Origin: Magicicada septendecula
Lineage: Eukaryota > Arthropoda > Insecta > Hemiptera > Cicadidae
Assembly: GCA_034769895.1 (NCBI GenBank)
Contig: CM068373.1
Span: 279,651,158 to 279,715,157, forward strand
Direction: 5' to 3'
DNA: 64,000 nt
Part shown: piece after piece, positions 11,396-21,113 of the stretch
Position numbering within the stretch: the first letter of the stretch is position 1
Layout of the letters: every line of letters begins with the position of its first letter
The notes under the pieces: generated by a model
What the model was told of the DNA's origin: nothing
The model's database searches: none
What the model saw: the letters and a program-made list of their open reading frames with translations, nothing else
Position numbers and translations under genes: made by a program

Positions 11396-12005
11396 ATAGT
11401 ATGATGGTTATCTATGACTATACAATCTATGGCGGCAGCCCCACCATACGTCGTACCCTGCGATGTGCTAGTAACATCCAGGGGACATACCGGTATCCAT
11501 TATAAAACTGTCTCAAATAAGGACTAGCCGGACGGATCAAAAGAATATCTATGCCGGACCACTGGTCATGTTCCTGACGACTGGTGGATTGCAAACGTAA
11601 TTTTTCCATTATTTCTTTTAATTAATTATTCCAAATCCGTTGGAGCGAATTCTGGCGTCACGTTTATTACCACACTTTCCAATAGTAGGCCTACTCTTGT
11701 TACTACAGTCGTCAAGTATGCTATTATTGCCGCGCTTTGTAAGGTGTATTTGTAGAGTAGCGTCACAGGCGATGTGCAGCACATGGGAAACAACAACAGT
11801 TTCGCACACAACTTTTACCCGCAAATTGGCAGGAGATCAGCAAACACGTGTGTGAGAACCGTGCGCGTTCGCCAATTCTCTCGTCAGCCGCTGAATACTA
11901 ATCTGCTGCTGCTGCTGATCTTCACATTAAAATTACAACGACATGAGTTCTCTAATGAAAGCGACACGCCGCGGAATGTCGACATCCGTTTTAGAATTTA
12001 TAATT

Positions 12006-12006
<1 letters not shown>
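11396..12006. other. Unassigned stretch
   Basis: Several overlapping short frames on both strands (11427-12007) with no known domain. 11380-11450 contains a duplicated ATCTATGACTATACAATCTATGG-like phrase. No gene called. Confidence 0.5.
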
Positions 12007-12053
<47 letters not shown>

Positions 12054-12056
12054 ACA
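12007..12056. repeat. (CA)n microsatellite
   Basis: About 24 CA units with a single CT interruption. Confidence 0.97.
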
Positions 12057-12129
12057 ATTTAAAATCAACTGTTTTTTGTAATAACAAGGATATATTTTTG
12101 ATAATATGATGTGTATTATAATATTATGG

Positions 12130-12253
12130 TTACACACGGGATTTCAACTCCGGTGGTGCGGTCGGAGACGAATCGGTTGAGTCAAAGCCAGCGGTGAAGT
12201 ACCTTGGAGTGATGATCGACTCCAAGTAGAACTTTTTCTAGCAGATTAAGCGT
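12130..12253 (+). pseudogene. R1-like LINE, left part (interrupted by Merlin)
   Basis: Plus strand encodes ESVESKPAVKYLGVMIDSK followed by a stop and QIKRVS. KYLGVMID is the conserved block after the RT active site in R1/jockey-type LINEs. The protein should continue into a KAAK..A.LSRLMPN-type segment, and that segment is found 5.9 kb downstream at 18119. The break coincides with the left end of a Merlin element. Confidence 0.8.
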
Positions 12254-12599
12254 GTTTCGGAAACCTGACGGGGCCATCGTATTAGACTACCTGCCTACTA
12301 CGTTAACAACCTTCGAAAGGGTTATGTTTATTTTCATTGCACCTAAGCAAGTCGTCTATTCATACATGTTTAAGGAAATCCCCAATCAACGTGGACCCGT
12401 CTAGTTTCTTAAAGGCCATTTCATTTAGTCGGTGTACAGTCTTCTATCAACATCCTGTTTTCTTGAAGCGTAGAGCATTAAAACTACAGTGGGTAATCCA
12501 GAGCCATTGCATCAAATTTTAAGCGGTAAACTGAACAGCAAGATGGATTTCAACAGTATAGATTCATTGAAAGAGAGGCCTTAAAAACTGTGGTGCTGA

Positions 12600-12924
12600 A
12601 GACTGAAAGCTTATGAACTAACTGTGTAAAGTGTGGAGGAAACATACATATTAATTACGGGCAAAATGAAAACTTGATTTACAGACGTGAGAAAAAACTG
12701 TAGAGTGAAAAAAGATGTACGGGACAGTACTATCTTTGGACTTCACGCGTTCTTTCCGTCACCTTGTTGGCCGTTTTAATTGCATGGATTTTGAAGTATC
12801 CTTTTTCTGTCATTGTGAGAGAGACTAGTTTGTCACAACCAACGGCAACAAAATTAATACATTCTTTCAGAGAAATTCTTGTCGTGTGGCTGATTAAAAA
12901 TTCTTGTAAAATTGGGGGTTTATA
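12600..12924 (+). pseudogene. Merlin transposase, N-terminal half
   Basis: Plus strand reads CKCGGNIHINY (zinc-finger-like C-x-CG), then a frame change, then ILKYPFSVIVRETSLSQ, KLIHSFREIL and SCKIGG. This follows the Merlin/IS1016 layout: CxxCG finger, hydrophobic W..Y segment, helix-turn-helix, then IGG just before the catalytic core. The reading frame shifts at least once near 12690-12750. The gene stops at IGG where the MULE is inserted; the next residues are found at 17795. Confidence 0.7.
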
Positions 12925-13139
12925 GGTGTCGCGACAAAAGCGGCCAGCGACATAAGCGCCCAGCGACATAAGCTCACAACTGATAGTGGTTGAAAGGGGT
13001 GCGAGTGAATGGGTGAGGCTGCATATTTAGGAAAAACGAACATTTAGTATTTTAATAATGATTACTGATTTCCATCACACTTTATCCAGGCTTTGGACTG
13101 GCTAAATGAGAGAAACCAATGTATTATGATTTCTTTCAC

Positions 13140-13372
13140 TTAGGCGTGTTTAAAATCAGCTTGAAGAAAGCTTCGTCATTTTGTACATCTTTTTTTTTGT
13201 AATTTTGTAATTTTTGGTTTTTTATAAGTTTTTAGCTTTTTTAAAATCAGCTTGAAGAAAGCTTCGTCATTTTGTACATCTTTTTTTGTAGTTTTGTAAT
13301 TTTTGGTTTTTTATAAGTTTTTAGCTTTTTTAAAATCACCTTGAAGAAAGCTTCGTCATTTCGGTTTTTTAT
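13140..13372. repeat. Three tandem copies of a 90-bp unit in the MULE 3' UTR
   Basis: TTTAAAATCAGCTTGAAG, followed by AAAGCTTCGTCATTT, begins near 13148, 13239 and 13328. The last copy is partly truncated and runs into the 3' end of the transposase frame. Confidence 0.9.
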
Positions 13373-13376
13373 AAGT

Positions 13377-14762
13377 TTACTCCAACTTTTGAAGGTAAGA
13401 GAGCGTGCGAAGACATTGCCTTATATTGCCAGTTTCTTCATACAGCTTGATTGTTTTTTCGATGCTCTTGTCCAGTTTCTTATATTTCAGTTTTCTTCGC
13501 TTTCCATCCAGGTTCAATTGCATTCTCATGTAGATCACAGCTGAGTTTTCGGCCTCCGTTTTCAAAGTTTGGACCAAATCTTTAACTCTAGGACGTGGCT
13601 TTTGAAACGTGCTGTTCACTTTATTGTTCCATCCTTCAACTGCGTTTGTGGTCCGGTGACGTCTCTTGTAACAGTTCCATAGTTGTATGCTGATCTGCTC
13701 ATTTTCCAACCATCTTTCGGTAAAATAGTCAAAAAATTCTATAAGTTTTGGATTTCCAGGGTTCTGGGAGTAAATCTCTAACCAGCCATCGACGACATCC
13801 TCAGGCTTGAGAAACGCGAGAGATGCACACATTTTTATCACAGTTCGAACTTCCTCATTTTCTTTGTAGTCCCGCGTAAGACCTAACTCTTGCACCTTCC
13901 TCCATAGACACTTTTTCAGGTGGAAATAACAACCTTGAATTTGTGCAGCTGGGAAAACCTCTTGCAATGCCATTATAGCCGCTGCTTCAAAATCTACATT
14001 GACTTTTTTCGGTTTCCAGTTAGGTATAGCTTGAATAATTAGTCGAAAGAGCTTGACGTATGTTTCTTTCTTCTTGTCTGGTAACAATGCAAAAGCCACG
14101 GGGTATATATTTGTTTCTTCTTCTGAGCTTCCAAAATCTGCATGGATAGAGTAAATCTGCGAAAACTGTTTGCTGGAGCTTTTAAAAGTTCCGTCCATTA
14201 AAAAATCTTCACAATTGTTTAGCTCCTCTCTTCCTATATTTCCACTAAAAATCAATATTCTTTCACCGAGTGAGTTGTCATCCGCCAGTAGAAAGCTGCT
14301 ACCATCATTCATCTTCAACAAATCTTCGTCAAGAACTACGTCTTCACGATTCTCGGGCTCTGTTTGATTCCCTTGTGATTTACATCTCTGTCGTTGGAGA
14401 GTTCTTCTAGTCGTGGCCTGAGCTGGAATCTCTGTGACAAAATCGAAACCTTTGTTGTGAAGTTCACCCAACTCTTGATTGTAGATTCTCGAGATTTGCG
14501 TTTCCTCTTCACGGGCACGCTTTTTTGCTTTTTGAAGTGATTTTTTGACTTCCAGTCGTGCTTCGTCTGGAGCGCCACATTGATGTTCACTAGTACTCAA
14601 AACTTCGCCAGACTTACTCTTCATAAGTCCTCGGCATCTTGTAGACCTCTCTCTTGAACACCTCCAGAATATTGCCCCTTCCACATTCTGCCGCTTTAAG
14701 ACATACGAGTAGCCTCCGTACAGCGCGCACGGCTTACCCTTATTTGTCGTCGTAAGTTCCAT
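13377..14762 (-). CDS. FLYWCH zinc finger / MULE transposase
   Basis: A transposase of about 461 residues that would cut and reinsert the surrounding element. I start it at the Met of MELTTTNKGKPC, because the open frame upstream (to 14885) is Cys/Leu-rich and lacks family resemblance; with it the frame is 502 residues. Using the long numbering: FLYWCH-type finger at about 50-105 (FWRC, TRC, EHQC), basic/coiled linker 110-165, MULE DDE core with D231 (MDGTFK), D298 (VDFEAA), C319-x2-H322 (CYFH) and E417 (NAVEGWN), then a basic tail. No internal stop or shift, unlike every other transposase here. It is bounded by matching TIRs. Domesticated FLYWCH-MULE proteins exist, but the intact TIRs and target duplication argue for a mobile copy. 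Confidence 0.88.
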   Translation of the reverse strand: MELTTTNKGKPCALYGGYSYVLKRQNVEGAIFWRCSRERSTRCRGLMKSKSGEVLSTSEHQCGAPDEARLEVKKSLQKAKKRAREEETQISRIYNQELGELHNKGFDFVTEIPAQATTRRTLQRQRCKSQGNQTEPENREDVVLDEDLLKMNDGSSFLLADDNSLGERILIFSGNIGREELNNCEDFLMDGTFKSSSKQFSQIYSIHADFGSSEEETNIYPVAFALLPDKKKETYVKLFRLIIQAIPNWKPKKVNVDFEAAAIMALQEVFPAAQIQGCYFHLKKCLWRKVQELGLTRDYKENEEVRTVIKMCASLAFLKPEDVVDGWLEIYSQNPGNPKLIEFFDYFTERWLENEQISIQLWNCYKRRHRTTNAVEGWNNKVNSTFQKPRPRVKDLVQTLKTEAENSAVIYMRMQLNLDGKRRKLKYKKLDKSIEKTIKLYEETGNIRQCLRTLSYLQKLE

Positions 14763-15017
14763 TTCACCAGCCAGCAAAATTATGTAGCACACACCGCACC
14801 AGCACACACGTCTTAATAAACGAAAAACTAAAGCAACAGTGGCAAGTGTCGGCGAGGTAGGGGGTTGGAGCTTCGGGATTCCCACTTCATTGTTTTTCAG
14901 CGAGGGTGTTGACCGCAGGTAGCTAGAGGCAGGGAGGGGTAGTTTGGGCGCTTATGTCGCAAATTTCAGCATGTGCGCTTATGTCGCTGGGCGCTTTTGT
15001 CGTGAATTCGGTTTATA

Positions 15018-15420
15018 CGCTGTCCAGGCAGTGAAGGCGGCTGGAGGGTTAGGAGACCCTTGGCTCACGCACGCACACTGGCAGGCCTCCTAACAATAGA
15101 CGGGGGACGGCACTTGACCTGTGCTTCTGTCTTTTTAAATACAGTTTACTATAATAAATTAAATTTTGTTATTCTGCTTAATCTTATAGTTTTGGTCGTT
15201 CCATTTAATTCAGACTGTGATTTCATTTAAAATAAGTCCAAATACGAAGTTTGTACGACGATTTTCAAATGTTTTACTCTAATTTGTTTATTTTGAAATA
15301 TTGTGATTGCTAAACTTCTGAGAATTATTTACGCGACTGTTATTAAAAAAATGTTATTATTAAAAACTAAGATTCTGATCATTTAATTTACTTTTCAACT
15401 ATTTTTCTGATACACTCCCT
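15018..15420 (+). repeat. Sailor element left terminal inverted repeat (about 403 bp)
   Basis: Reverse-complement match to 17377-17785, from CGCTGTCCAGG at the outer edge to ACACTCCCT at the inner edge, with scattered differences and small indels. Confidence 0.88.
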
Positions 15421-15888
15421 TTGGATGCCAGAAGCCGGTTAAATGGCCCTATGGTTCATTGTTGGAACTGCTAGCGGCCGATTAAATCGGCCCGTCAAAT
15501 GACACTGAGAACTGCCAGCGGCCGATCTCGCTGGCTTTTTGTATATTCATCGTAGCGGATGCATTACTTTTAGTATATTTTTATACTACACGTCAAATTA
15601 ATTCTAAATAGTTAGGCTACTTTACTTTTTTTATACAAGGCTTTAAACTCGAGCTCAAAATTCAACTAAGTATATACTCGGAATTTTAAAATTAACTTTC
15701 TCTCTGCGTTCAAAACTCTGATGCTTATTTTGCAGGCTTGAGACTGCCGATGGCCGCATTAAAAGTTATATACAAGTTTATCAATATTTACAAATTTACA
15801 ACAATTAAAAATCAAAATTCTAATAAAATATTTACAAAATGTAGCAATTTTGTTGTTTTGCTAAATGTAGCTTGGGTTGAGTGCAACT

Positions 15889-17209
15889 TTATACTATAGG
15901 TGCACAACCAAAATCGTCTTCATCAGTGGTGTCGTCATATTCATCCTCATCGGAGTCATCAGGTGCTAAGTTTACAATCAGTTCCTGAACACTTGCTTCA
16001 TTTAACCCCTCGTTCCTCCAGTCTTCATCAATCAACTTCTGTACATGGTCGACGTATTTAGTCCACATGTCGGAAGTAAGTTGACAACAGATTATCTAAA
16101 TAGGTTTTCAATATCTGCCAGTTTAAAGGTTGTATTCCTAACCTTTACGTAATTTTTTAGATTCGCCCAAACCATTTCAATAGGGTTGTAATGACAGTGA
16201 TAGGGCGGTAGACGAATTACTTTGAAACCCAACTCAGATGCTTTTTTATCGATCACATAGGTAGGCGTTGGTGGCTTATGTAATCGAACTAACGCATATA
16301 GTTCCACCTTAAGAAGGTTATCTGGGAAAGGGACACCTCGAGCTTTCAACCAGCTGATCATTTCCGCTTTTGTTGATGACGATGTCGGTGGTTTGTTTAG
16401 AATCCTGGAATGATACGGAGCATTGTCCATAACAATAGTTGCTCCTTGAGGAATGGATGGCAGTAATGTATCGAAGAACCATGATTCAAAAACAGTCGCA
16501 TTCATGTCTTCATGGTAATCTCCTGTCTTCTTAGATTGGAACACAAAAGGGGGAGCGCTAATCCATCCGTTGGAGCCACCAGCATAACAGATGATCAATC
16601 GTTTGCCTTTACCCAAAGGGCCGCCGAGAGTTCCTTGGATAGTGCCATCAGTCCAACCAGTGTCCTTTCTCGTGTTTTCATTGATCCAGGTCTCGTCCAA
16701 AAATATAGTGTTTTTAATATTTACTTCAAGCCTTTTTCTTAAGAAACGACACCTTAACAGGGCCACTGGCGGCTTTTCCATGAGGATTTTTCTGCTGTTA
16801 AATTTCTTGTACTGAAATCCCATGTCTGATAATAGCGAGCTCAGTGAAGATTTTCCTCCCATATACAGTCCAGCTTCTTGAAGTGACACACAAAGTTGTC
16901 TGAGGGTAGGCGCTTCTTTTCGAGCATAGTAGCTCAATATGTGACGTCGAATAGCTCCTTTGTCGAAGTCATCCATGTCTGTTACTGGCCGCTTTCTCTT
17001 CAAACTTTTCTTCCGAGGAGTATAAATAATAATATTTTCCCTTTTGGTGCTGTTAAGGTGTTATCTTGTTGATCGTCCTCAGCTGTTATTAAATCAATAT
17101 CTTCAACTACACAGGGATCTTCTTGATTTTCCAAACTTTTTTTAATCTCTGCGTTGATACGTTGTATTGTTCTCAACGAAATGCCACAAGCATCTGCTGT
17201 TCTCTGCAT
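15889..17209 (-). pseudogene. DD82E transposase with two frameshifts
   Basis: Three minus-strand segments join into one protein. 17209-17020: helix-turn-helix (RTADACGISLRTIQRI) and acidic linker. 17003-16092: catalytic core beginning after KRKRPVTDMDD, with D103 (FLDETW), D193 (MDNAPYHS) and E276 (NPIEMVW), numbering from the first residue of this segment. About 16090-15889: C-terminus with WTKYVDHVQKLIDEDW and an Asp/Glu-rich tail ending at a TAA at 15889-15891. The first junction (17020-17045) and the second (near 16092) each look like a one-base loss. The catalytic residues are all present. Extension upstream of 17209 is possible but not supported. Confidence 0.85.
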
Positions 17210-17376
17210 TACTTTATTAGTATAAAAATATGAGGTTTGAAAATAATCTTTATATCTATATATTAAAATCTGTTACATATGTTGATTAATTTTTTCAGTA
17301 TTATAACAATAAAGAGGTGGGTCGTCAATCTGCTCTTTATCGAGTATCACAATTGGTGAATCGGAAAAAAAATTAA

Positions 17377-17785
17377 AGGGAGTGTCACAGAAAAATAGTT
17401 GAAAAATAAATAAGATGATCAGTAACTTAGTTTTTAATAATCATCATTTTTAATAATAGTCGCTTAGATGGTGTTCTAAAGTTTAACAATAATTAACAAT
17501 AGTTTAAAATAAACAAATAAATGTAAAACATTTGAATATCGCCATAAAAACTTCGTGTTTGGACTTATTTTAAATGAAATTACAGTCTGAATTCAATGGA
17601 ACAATCAAAATTAAAAGTTTAAGCACGACAATAAAATTTAATTTATTGTAGTGGACTGTAACTAAAAAGACAGCAGCGCAGGTCAAAGGCCTGTCCCTGT
17701 CTATTGTTAGGCGGCCTGTCAGTGTGTGTGTGTGTGTGTGTGAGGGTCTCCTAACCCTCCAGCCGCCTTCACTGCCTGGACAGCG
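17377..17785 (-). repeat. Sailor element right terminal inverted repeat (about 409 bp)
   Basis: Inverted copy of 15018-15420. It holds a (GT)n run at 17722-17742 where the left arm has only CACGCACGCACACT, so the two arms have diverged by microsatellite growth. Confidence 0.88.
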
Positions 17786-17787
17786 TA

Positions 17788-17880
17788 TAGGGCAAACTGT
17801 CGAAGTTGATGAAAGTGCATTCGGTCGCGGGCGACTAAATAAGATTCGTTGGGTGTCGGTGAAACCCAAAAATAATCAGT
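17788..17880 (+). pseudogene. Merlin transposase, start of catalytic core
   Basis: Immediately after the Sailor insertion the plus strand reads QTVEVDESAFGRGRLNKIRW. VE(V/I)DES.FGR is the first catalytic aspartate block of Merlin/IS1016 transposases and directly follows the IGG motif that ends the other half at 12924. The rest of the catalytic domain is missing; only non-coding sequence remains before the right Merlin end. Confidence 0.75.
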
Positions 17881-18118
17881 ATCTTTCCATATTATCTTAA
17901 GCGGCTAGAGATACATTATACAGAAGCGGTTAATAAAAAAATATAGCAATTAAAATGTACCTCAAACAATTTAACGGGGCCATCCTAAATTTTACCTGTT
18001 ATATCTGCAGTCATTGTATATTGGAACAATAACCGACCCTTTTATGGTCGTAAATGGGATTGTTTACGACTAAAGCAGGCAGTCTGACTAGATGGCCCCG
18101 TCAGGTTTCCATAACCCG

Positions 18119-18610
18119 AATAAGCGTATGGTGAACAAAGCGGCAAAGATAGTTGTGGCGTTTAGTCGGCTCATGGCCAACATCGGCGGCCCAAAGTCAA
18201 CTAGAAGACGACTTCTGATGGCAGCTGTCCAGTCAGTCCTACTGTATGGACCGGAAGTGCAGGCAGACTCCTTGAATCGTAAGATTTACATGAAGAAACT
18301 AGTCCAGGTCCAAAGACGAAGTGCTCCTTGAGTTGCATCAGCCTACGGCACGGTTTCCGAGCCGGCTGTCTTCGCCGTTGCCGAAGTGATGCCGATCGAC
18401 CTTCTCACCAAGGAACGTAAGATTGTCTTTTAGAGGAAGAAGGAGATAGATGGTGAAGCTGCACACCGAGGGACACTAATCCAGATGCTGGAGAGATGGC
18501 AGAGAGCTTGGGAGCAAGAAAAGCGAGGTCGCTACTTATCCTAGATTCCAGAGCGTACAAACTAAGACGCATTCTCCAATCCCCAGCCTGTGGAAATGAG
18601 TCCCTGGGTT
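18119..18610 (+). pseudogene. R1-like LINE, right part
   Basis: Begins NKRMVNKAAKIVVAFSRLM, followed by RRLLMAAVQSVLLYG and KLVQVQRRSAP, then continues in other frames with TVSEPAVFAV-like, PIDLL and ERWQRAWEQEKRGR. This is the C-terminal region of R1-type LINE proteins. It resumes where 12253 stopped, with NKR/IKR duplicated by the Merlin insertion. Several stops and shifts. Confidence 0.82.
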
Positions 18611-19689
18611 AACATATTTTGGGATAACAATGAGCTGAGGAGTAGTGCTGCTGTGGTACAATTTTAAGAATGCTCAAAAGAAAGGTGCGAAGAGAGACAG
18701 TTTATTGAAATTTTATAGAGTAATGACTAGTTCCTATACTCTGTTACATGGTACTAAGGTCTAGGCACTAACAAACAAACAACAAATTTTTAAACGTATC
18801 TAGGTTACAAAGATGGACTTTTGCGTTCAGTGGGTGGATGTAGGGCTACATTAAGAGACGGTACGAAAAATGATGATATCAAGAAGGGACTGGTTATATT
18901 TTCAATAGACGAAAAAAATAATGTATCGCACCAAATGGAAAGACCACTTAATTAGGCAGCCAGATGATAAGATGCATATGCACGACCGCACCAAATGGAG
19001 ACAAACTGACACATTCATCGATCTCACGTAGAGTGGGAAAATGTGTATAGAGAAAAAAAGAAAACGAAGAAGGAGGAGGGGATATTACTTCCTTTCTTTC
19101 TCTATTTTAATGTGACGTATGCTTTTTCCACTACTAGTTTACACTGCGTTTTCAAATTCGTATCAAGTTGGGTTTCGTCTTCCTTAGTCCTACTTTTTTT
19201 AGGTTCTCCAGTGGTTAAATTTGAAGGTAAAAATCCTGTGTGGGAAATTGGTGATTTCCTTTCAGCATTGACTGTCTTCACTGCTACAAATGTTTGGAAT
19301 TTCTTGACAGACAAGAATTAGACATTCAGTCACTGGTTTTAGCAGCAAAAAAGAAACGCACGGCATTTCAATAGACATTGTAGAGCTTGAGAGGAAATGG
19401 AATGTCCTTATGAACACAAATATTTATAGGGTACAGTAGCTACTGAAAGTTTATTAAGCTTTTGGAAGGAAGTGAAAAATAAAACATAGGGGCGTTACTC
19501 AAGCTTTTCCGGCTTGTACTTGTTGCGTACAAATTTATTTTACCACTTAGTAGTGGATGTGTGGCGATAATGATTAATGCCACTATTCTTAATACAAGAA
19601 AATCTGAAGTAACTTAGACACTACTGAAATGCTTCCTATTATACACAAAAAATGTCCTGAGCAAACAAAGAAAATATTGTAGAATTCCT
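18611..19689. other. Unassigned stretch with possible LINE traces
   Basis: 18650-18780 (AQKKGAKRDSLLKFYRVMTS-like in one frame) looks like a decayed LINE YK.M block. 19043-19321 has frames on both strands with no recognised domain. No gene called. Confidence 0.4.
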
Positions 19690-20240
19690 AACGCCATTGC
19701 GGCCGGCGTCAACATAGTTTATCATCATCTGCAAAGATTAAACAAAGGATGGTTTGTTCCTGTCTCAAACAGTCAAAGAGTCTAGAAAAAGTCACATCAG
19801 CGCTTCCTCGGACGTCCCACACCTCTCCGTCCCTATAGTTCCATAGTTGTTTCGGGATGCGGCAGTCAACCATTCGGCAAAGATGTTCCCACCTATTCAG
19901 CCAATACTGGGCGATCCAGTCGAGTATACTCATAATATTTAGTTCCTGCCGTATATCTGTGTTTCTTCTATGATCATGAAGAGTATACCTTGCTACGTGA
20001 TGAGAAATCTCATTTCAGCCGCTTGGATACGGCCTTACTGGTCTGGCCTTTCGTTAAAGTCCAATTCTCAAACTCATAAGAAGTATGGGAAGGGCCATCA
20101 CCTTGTAGAATTTTAGGCGTGTTTCTTTACTTGCTGGCTTAAGAGTCATCACCTTGGTCTTCAGTTTGGATATTTGTAATCCAGAGTCTTTGGAGATTCG
20201 ATTAACAAATGAATACCCAGTCAACAAAGTTGGGAACATT
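19690..20240 (-). pseudogene. LINE 3' end, same family as 33525-34830
   Basis: Minus strand carries ETRLKFYKVMALPILL, then WIAQYWLNRWEHLCRM, DCRIPKQLWNYRDGE and a tail reading LCLIFADDDKL, nearly the same words as the plus-strand copy at 34580-34810. The 3' tail is a short GAT run at 19722-19732. The 5' part is cut at the foldback element at 20230. Confidence 0.8.
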
Positions 20241-20504
20241 TTTGCCGGGCTTTTAGACTAGACCGTGCTCTATCGTTCCTGTTTACAGCTCCACCATCAG
20301 AGGCCATCTTCAGCGTTGGAAATAATTGGCACCGTGTTCGCAAATTCACCTCTGTAATGAGGTAGAGACTATCTGGGTTGAATTGGCGGACACCGTGCCA
20401 ATTATTTCCAACGCTGAAGATGGCCTACGATGGTGGGGCCGAAACCTCTGTAAACACAAACGATAAAGGCCACGCTCTAAAAGCCCGGCAAATAAATGTT
20501 TCCA
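20230..20504. mobile_element. Foldback MITE with hammerhead-like block in each arm
   Basis: Two arms of about 100 bp are inverted copies, from TTTGCCGGGCTTTTAG at the outer edge to AAATAATTGGCAC at the inner edge, around a 50-bp spacer. The right arm holds GCTGAAGAT, GGCC, a loop, GGCC, GAAAC (20411-20446). The left arm holds the same block with the last part changed to GTAAAC. No coding capacity. It sits at the 5' edge of a LINE fragment. Confidence 0.75.
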
Positions 20505-21079
20505 AAGTAAATCTTGTTTTCATGACACTATAAACACTGGCCATACATAGCAATTGTATATGTAATATATATAAAGTAAAAACAGTTGTCCCTACCTGCA
20601 AATTGTTTTTATGAGTTTAATAATTGGAAAGTTGTGTAAATATAATAGGCCAACACAGGAGAAAAGAATTTCATAACTATTCAGCTCAGTCTCTCAGCAG
20701 ACGAGTAAATTTTCTTTCATTATACTTAAAAAACTTTTTTTGATATTTACGTTATTCTTGAAGTAATATTTAAACATTTAGAGCATACTCACACTCTTTA
20801 AAATATTATTCTTTTCATAAAGCCCTTATATTTGTGGCCATGGGCATTTTTATGCAAAGGTGGTTAAGTTTGGAGTAGCTATGTGGGCCAAAGAGGTTTG
20901 ATTGACTTGACGAACTGCATGTCAGTCGTGACTTTTCGAAACGTACTTATCAAAATATCGATAGTTAAGCTTCGAAAGGTGACCGTGGACTGTGCAATAT
21001 CAACGAACAGCGACCAATATTAATTGACAGAAGTTTCAGAGAAACAGAGTTACGTATAGAAATAAACCGTACGCCTGCG

Positions 21080-21113
<34 letters not shown>

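Larger units (their letters stand above)
12925..15009 (-). mobile_element. FLYWCH-type MULE (Phantom-like), apparently complete
   Basis: Terminal inverted repeats share CGACAAAAGCG and CCAGCGACATAAGCGC; the repeat CGACATAAGC occurs more than once at each end. The direct duplication GGTTTATA is at 12917-12924 and 15010-15017. It may be 10 bp (GGTTTATAGG) if the right copy was later split by the Sailor element, since TAGG resumes at 17786. MULEs make 8-11-bp duplications. Total 2085 bp. It encodes one uninterrupted transposase on the minus strand. Confidence 0.88.
15018..17785 (-). mobile_element. DD82E (Sailor-type) IS630/Tc1/mariner element with long TIRs
   Basis: Ends CGCTGTCCAGGCAGTGAAGG and its reverse complement are flanked by TA (15016-15017 and 17786-17787). 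The inverted repeats run about 400 bp each, far longer than the 20-30 bp usual in mariner. It encodes a DDE transposase on the minus strand with 82 residues between the second D and the E, which fits the Sailor group as I remember it. Length 2768 bp. It abuts the MULE: its left TA is the last two bases of the MULE's right duplication. Confidence 0.85.
12254..18118 (+). mobile_element. Merlin (IS1016-type) transposon carrying nested insertions
   Basis: Inverted ends GGAAACCTGACGGGGCCATC (left, from about 12259) and the reverse complement on the right (18096-18110), with homology extending through AGACT.CCTGC. A 9-bp duplication with one mismatch flanks it: ATTAAGCGT at 12245-12253 and AATAAGCGT at 18119-18127. 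Merlin elements make 8-9-bp duplications. The element's own sequence is about 1.0 kb (12254-12924 plus 17788-18118), with its transposase split by the MULE and Sailor elements. It sits inside an R1-like LINE. Confidence 0.75.

Noticed and set aside
13377-14885. Domesticated host FLYWCH gene
   Set aside because: The frame is bounded by TIRs and a target duplication, and sits inside a broken Merlin transposase. A mobile copy is the simpler reading.
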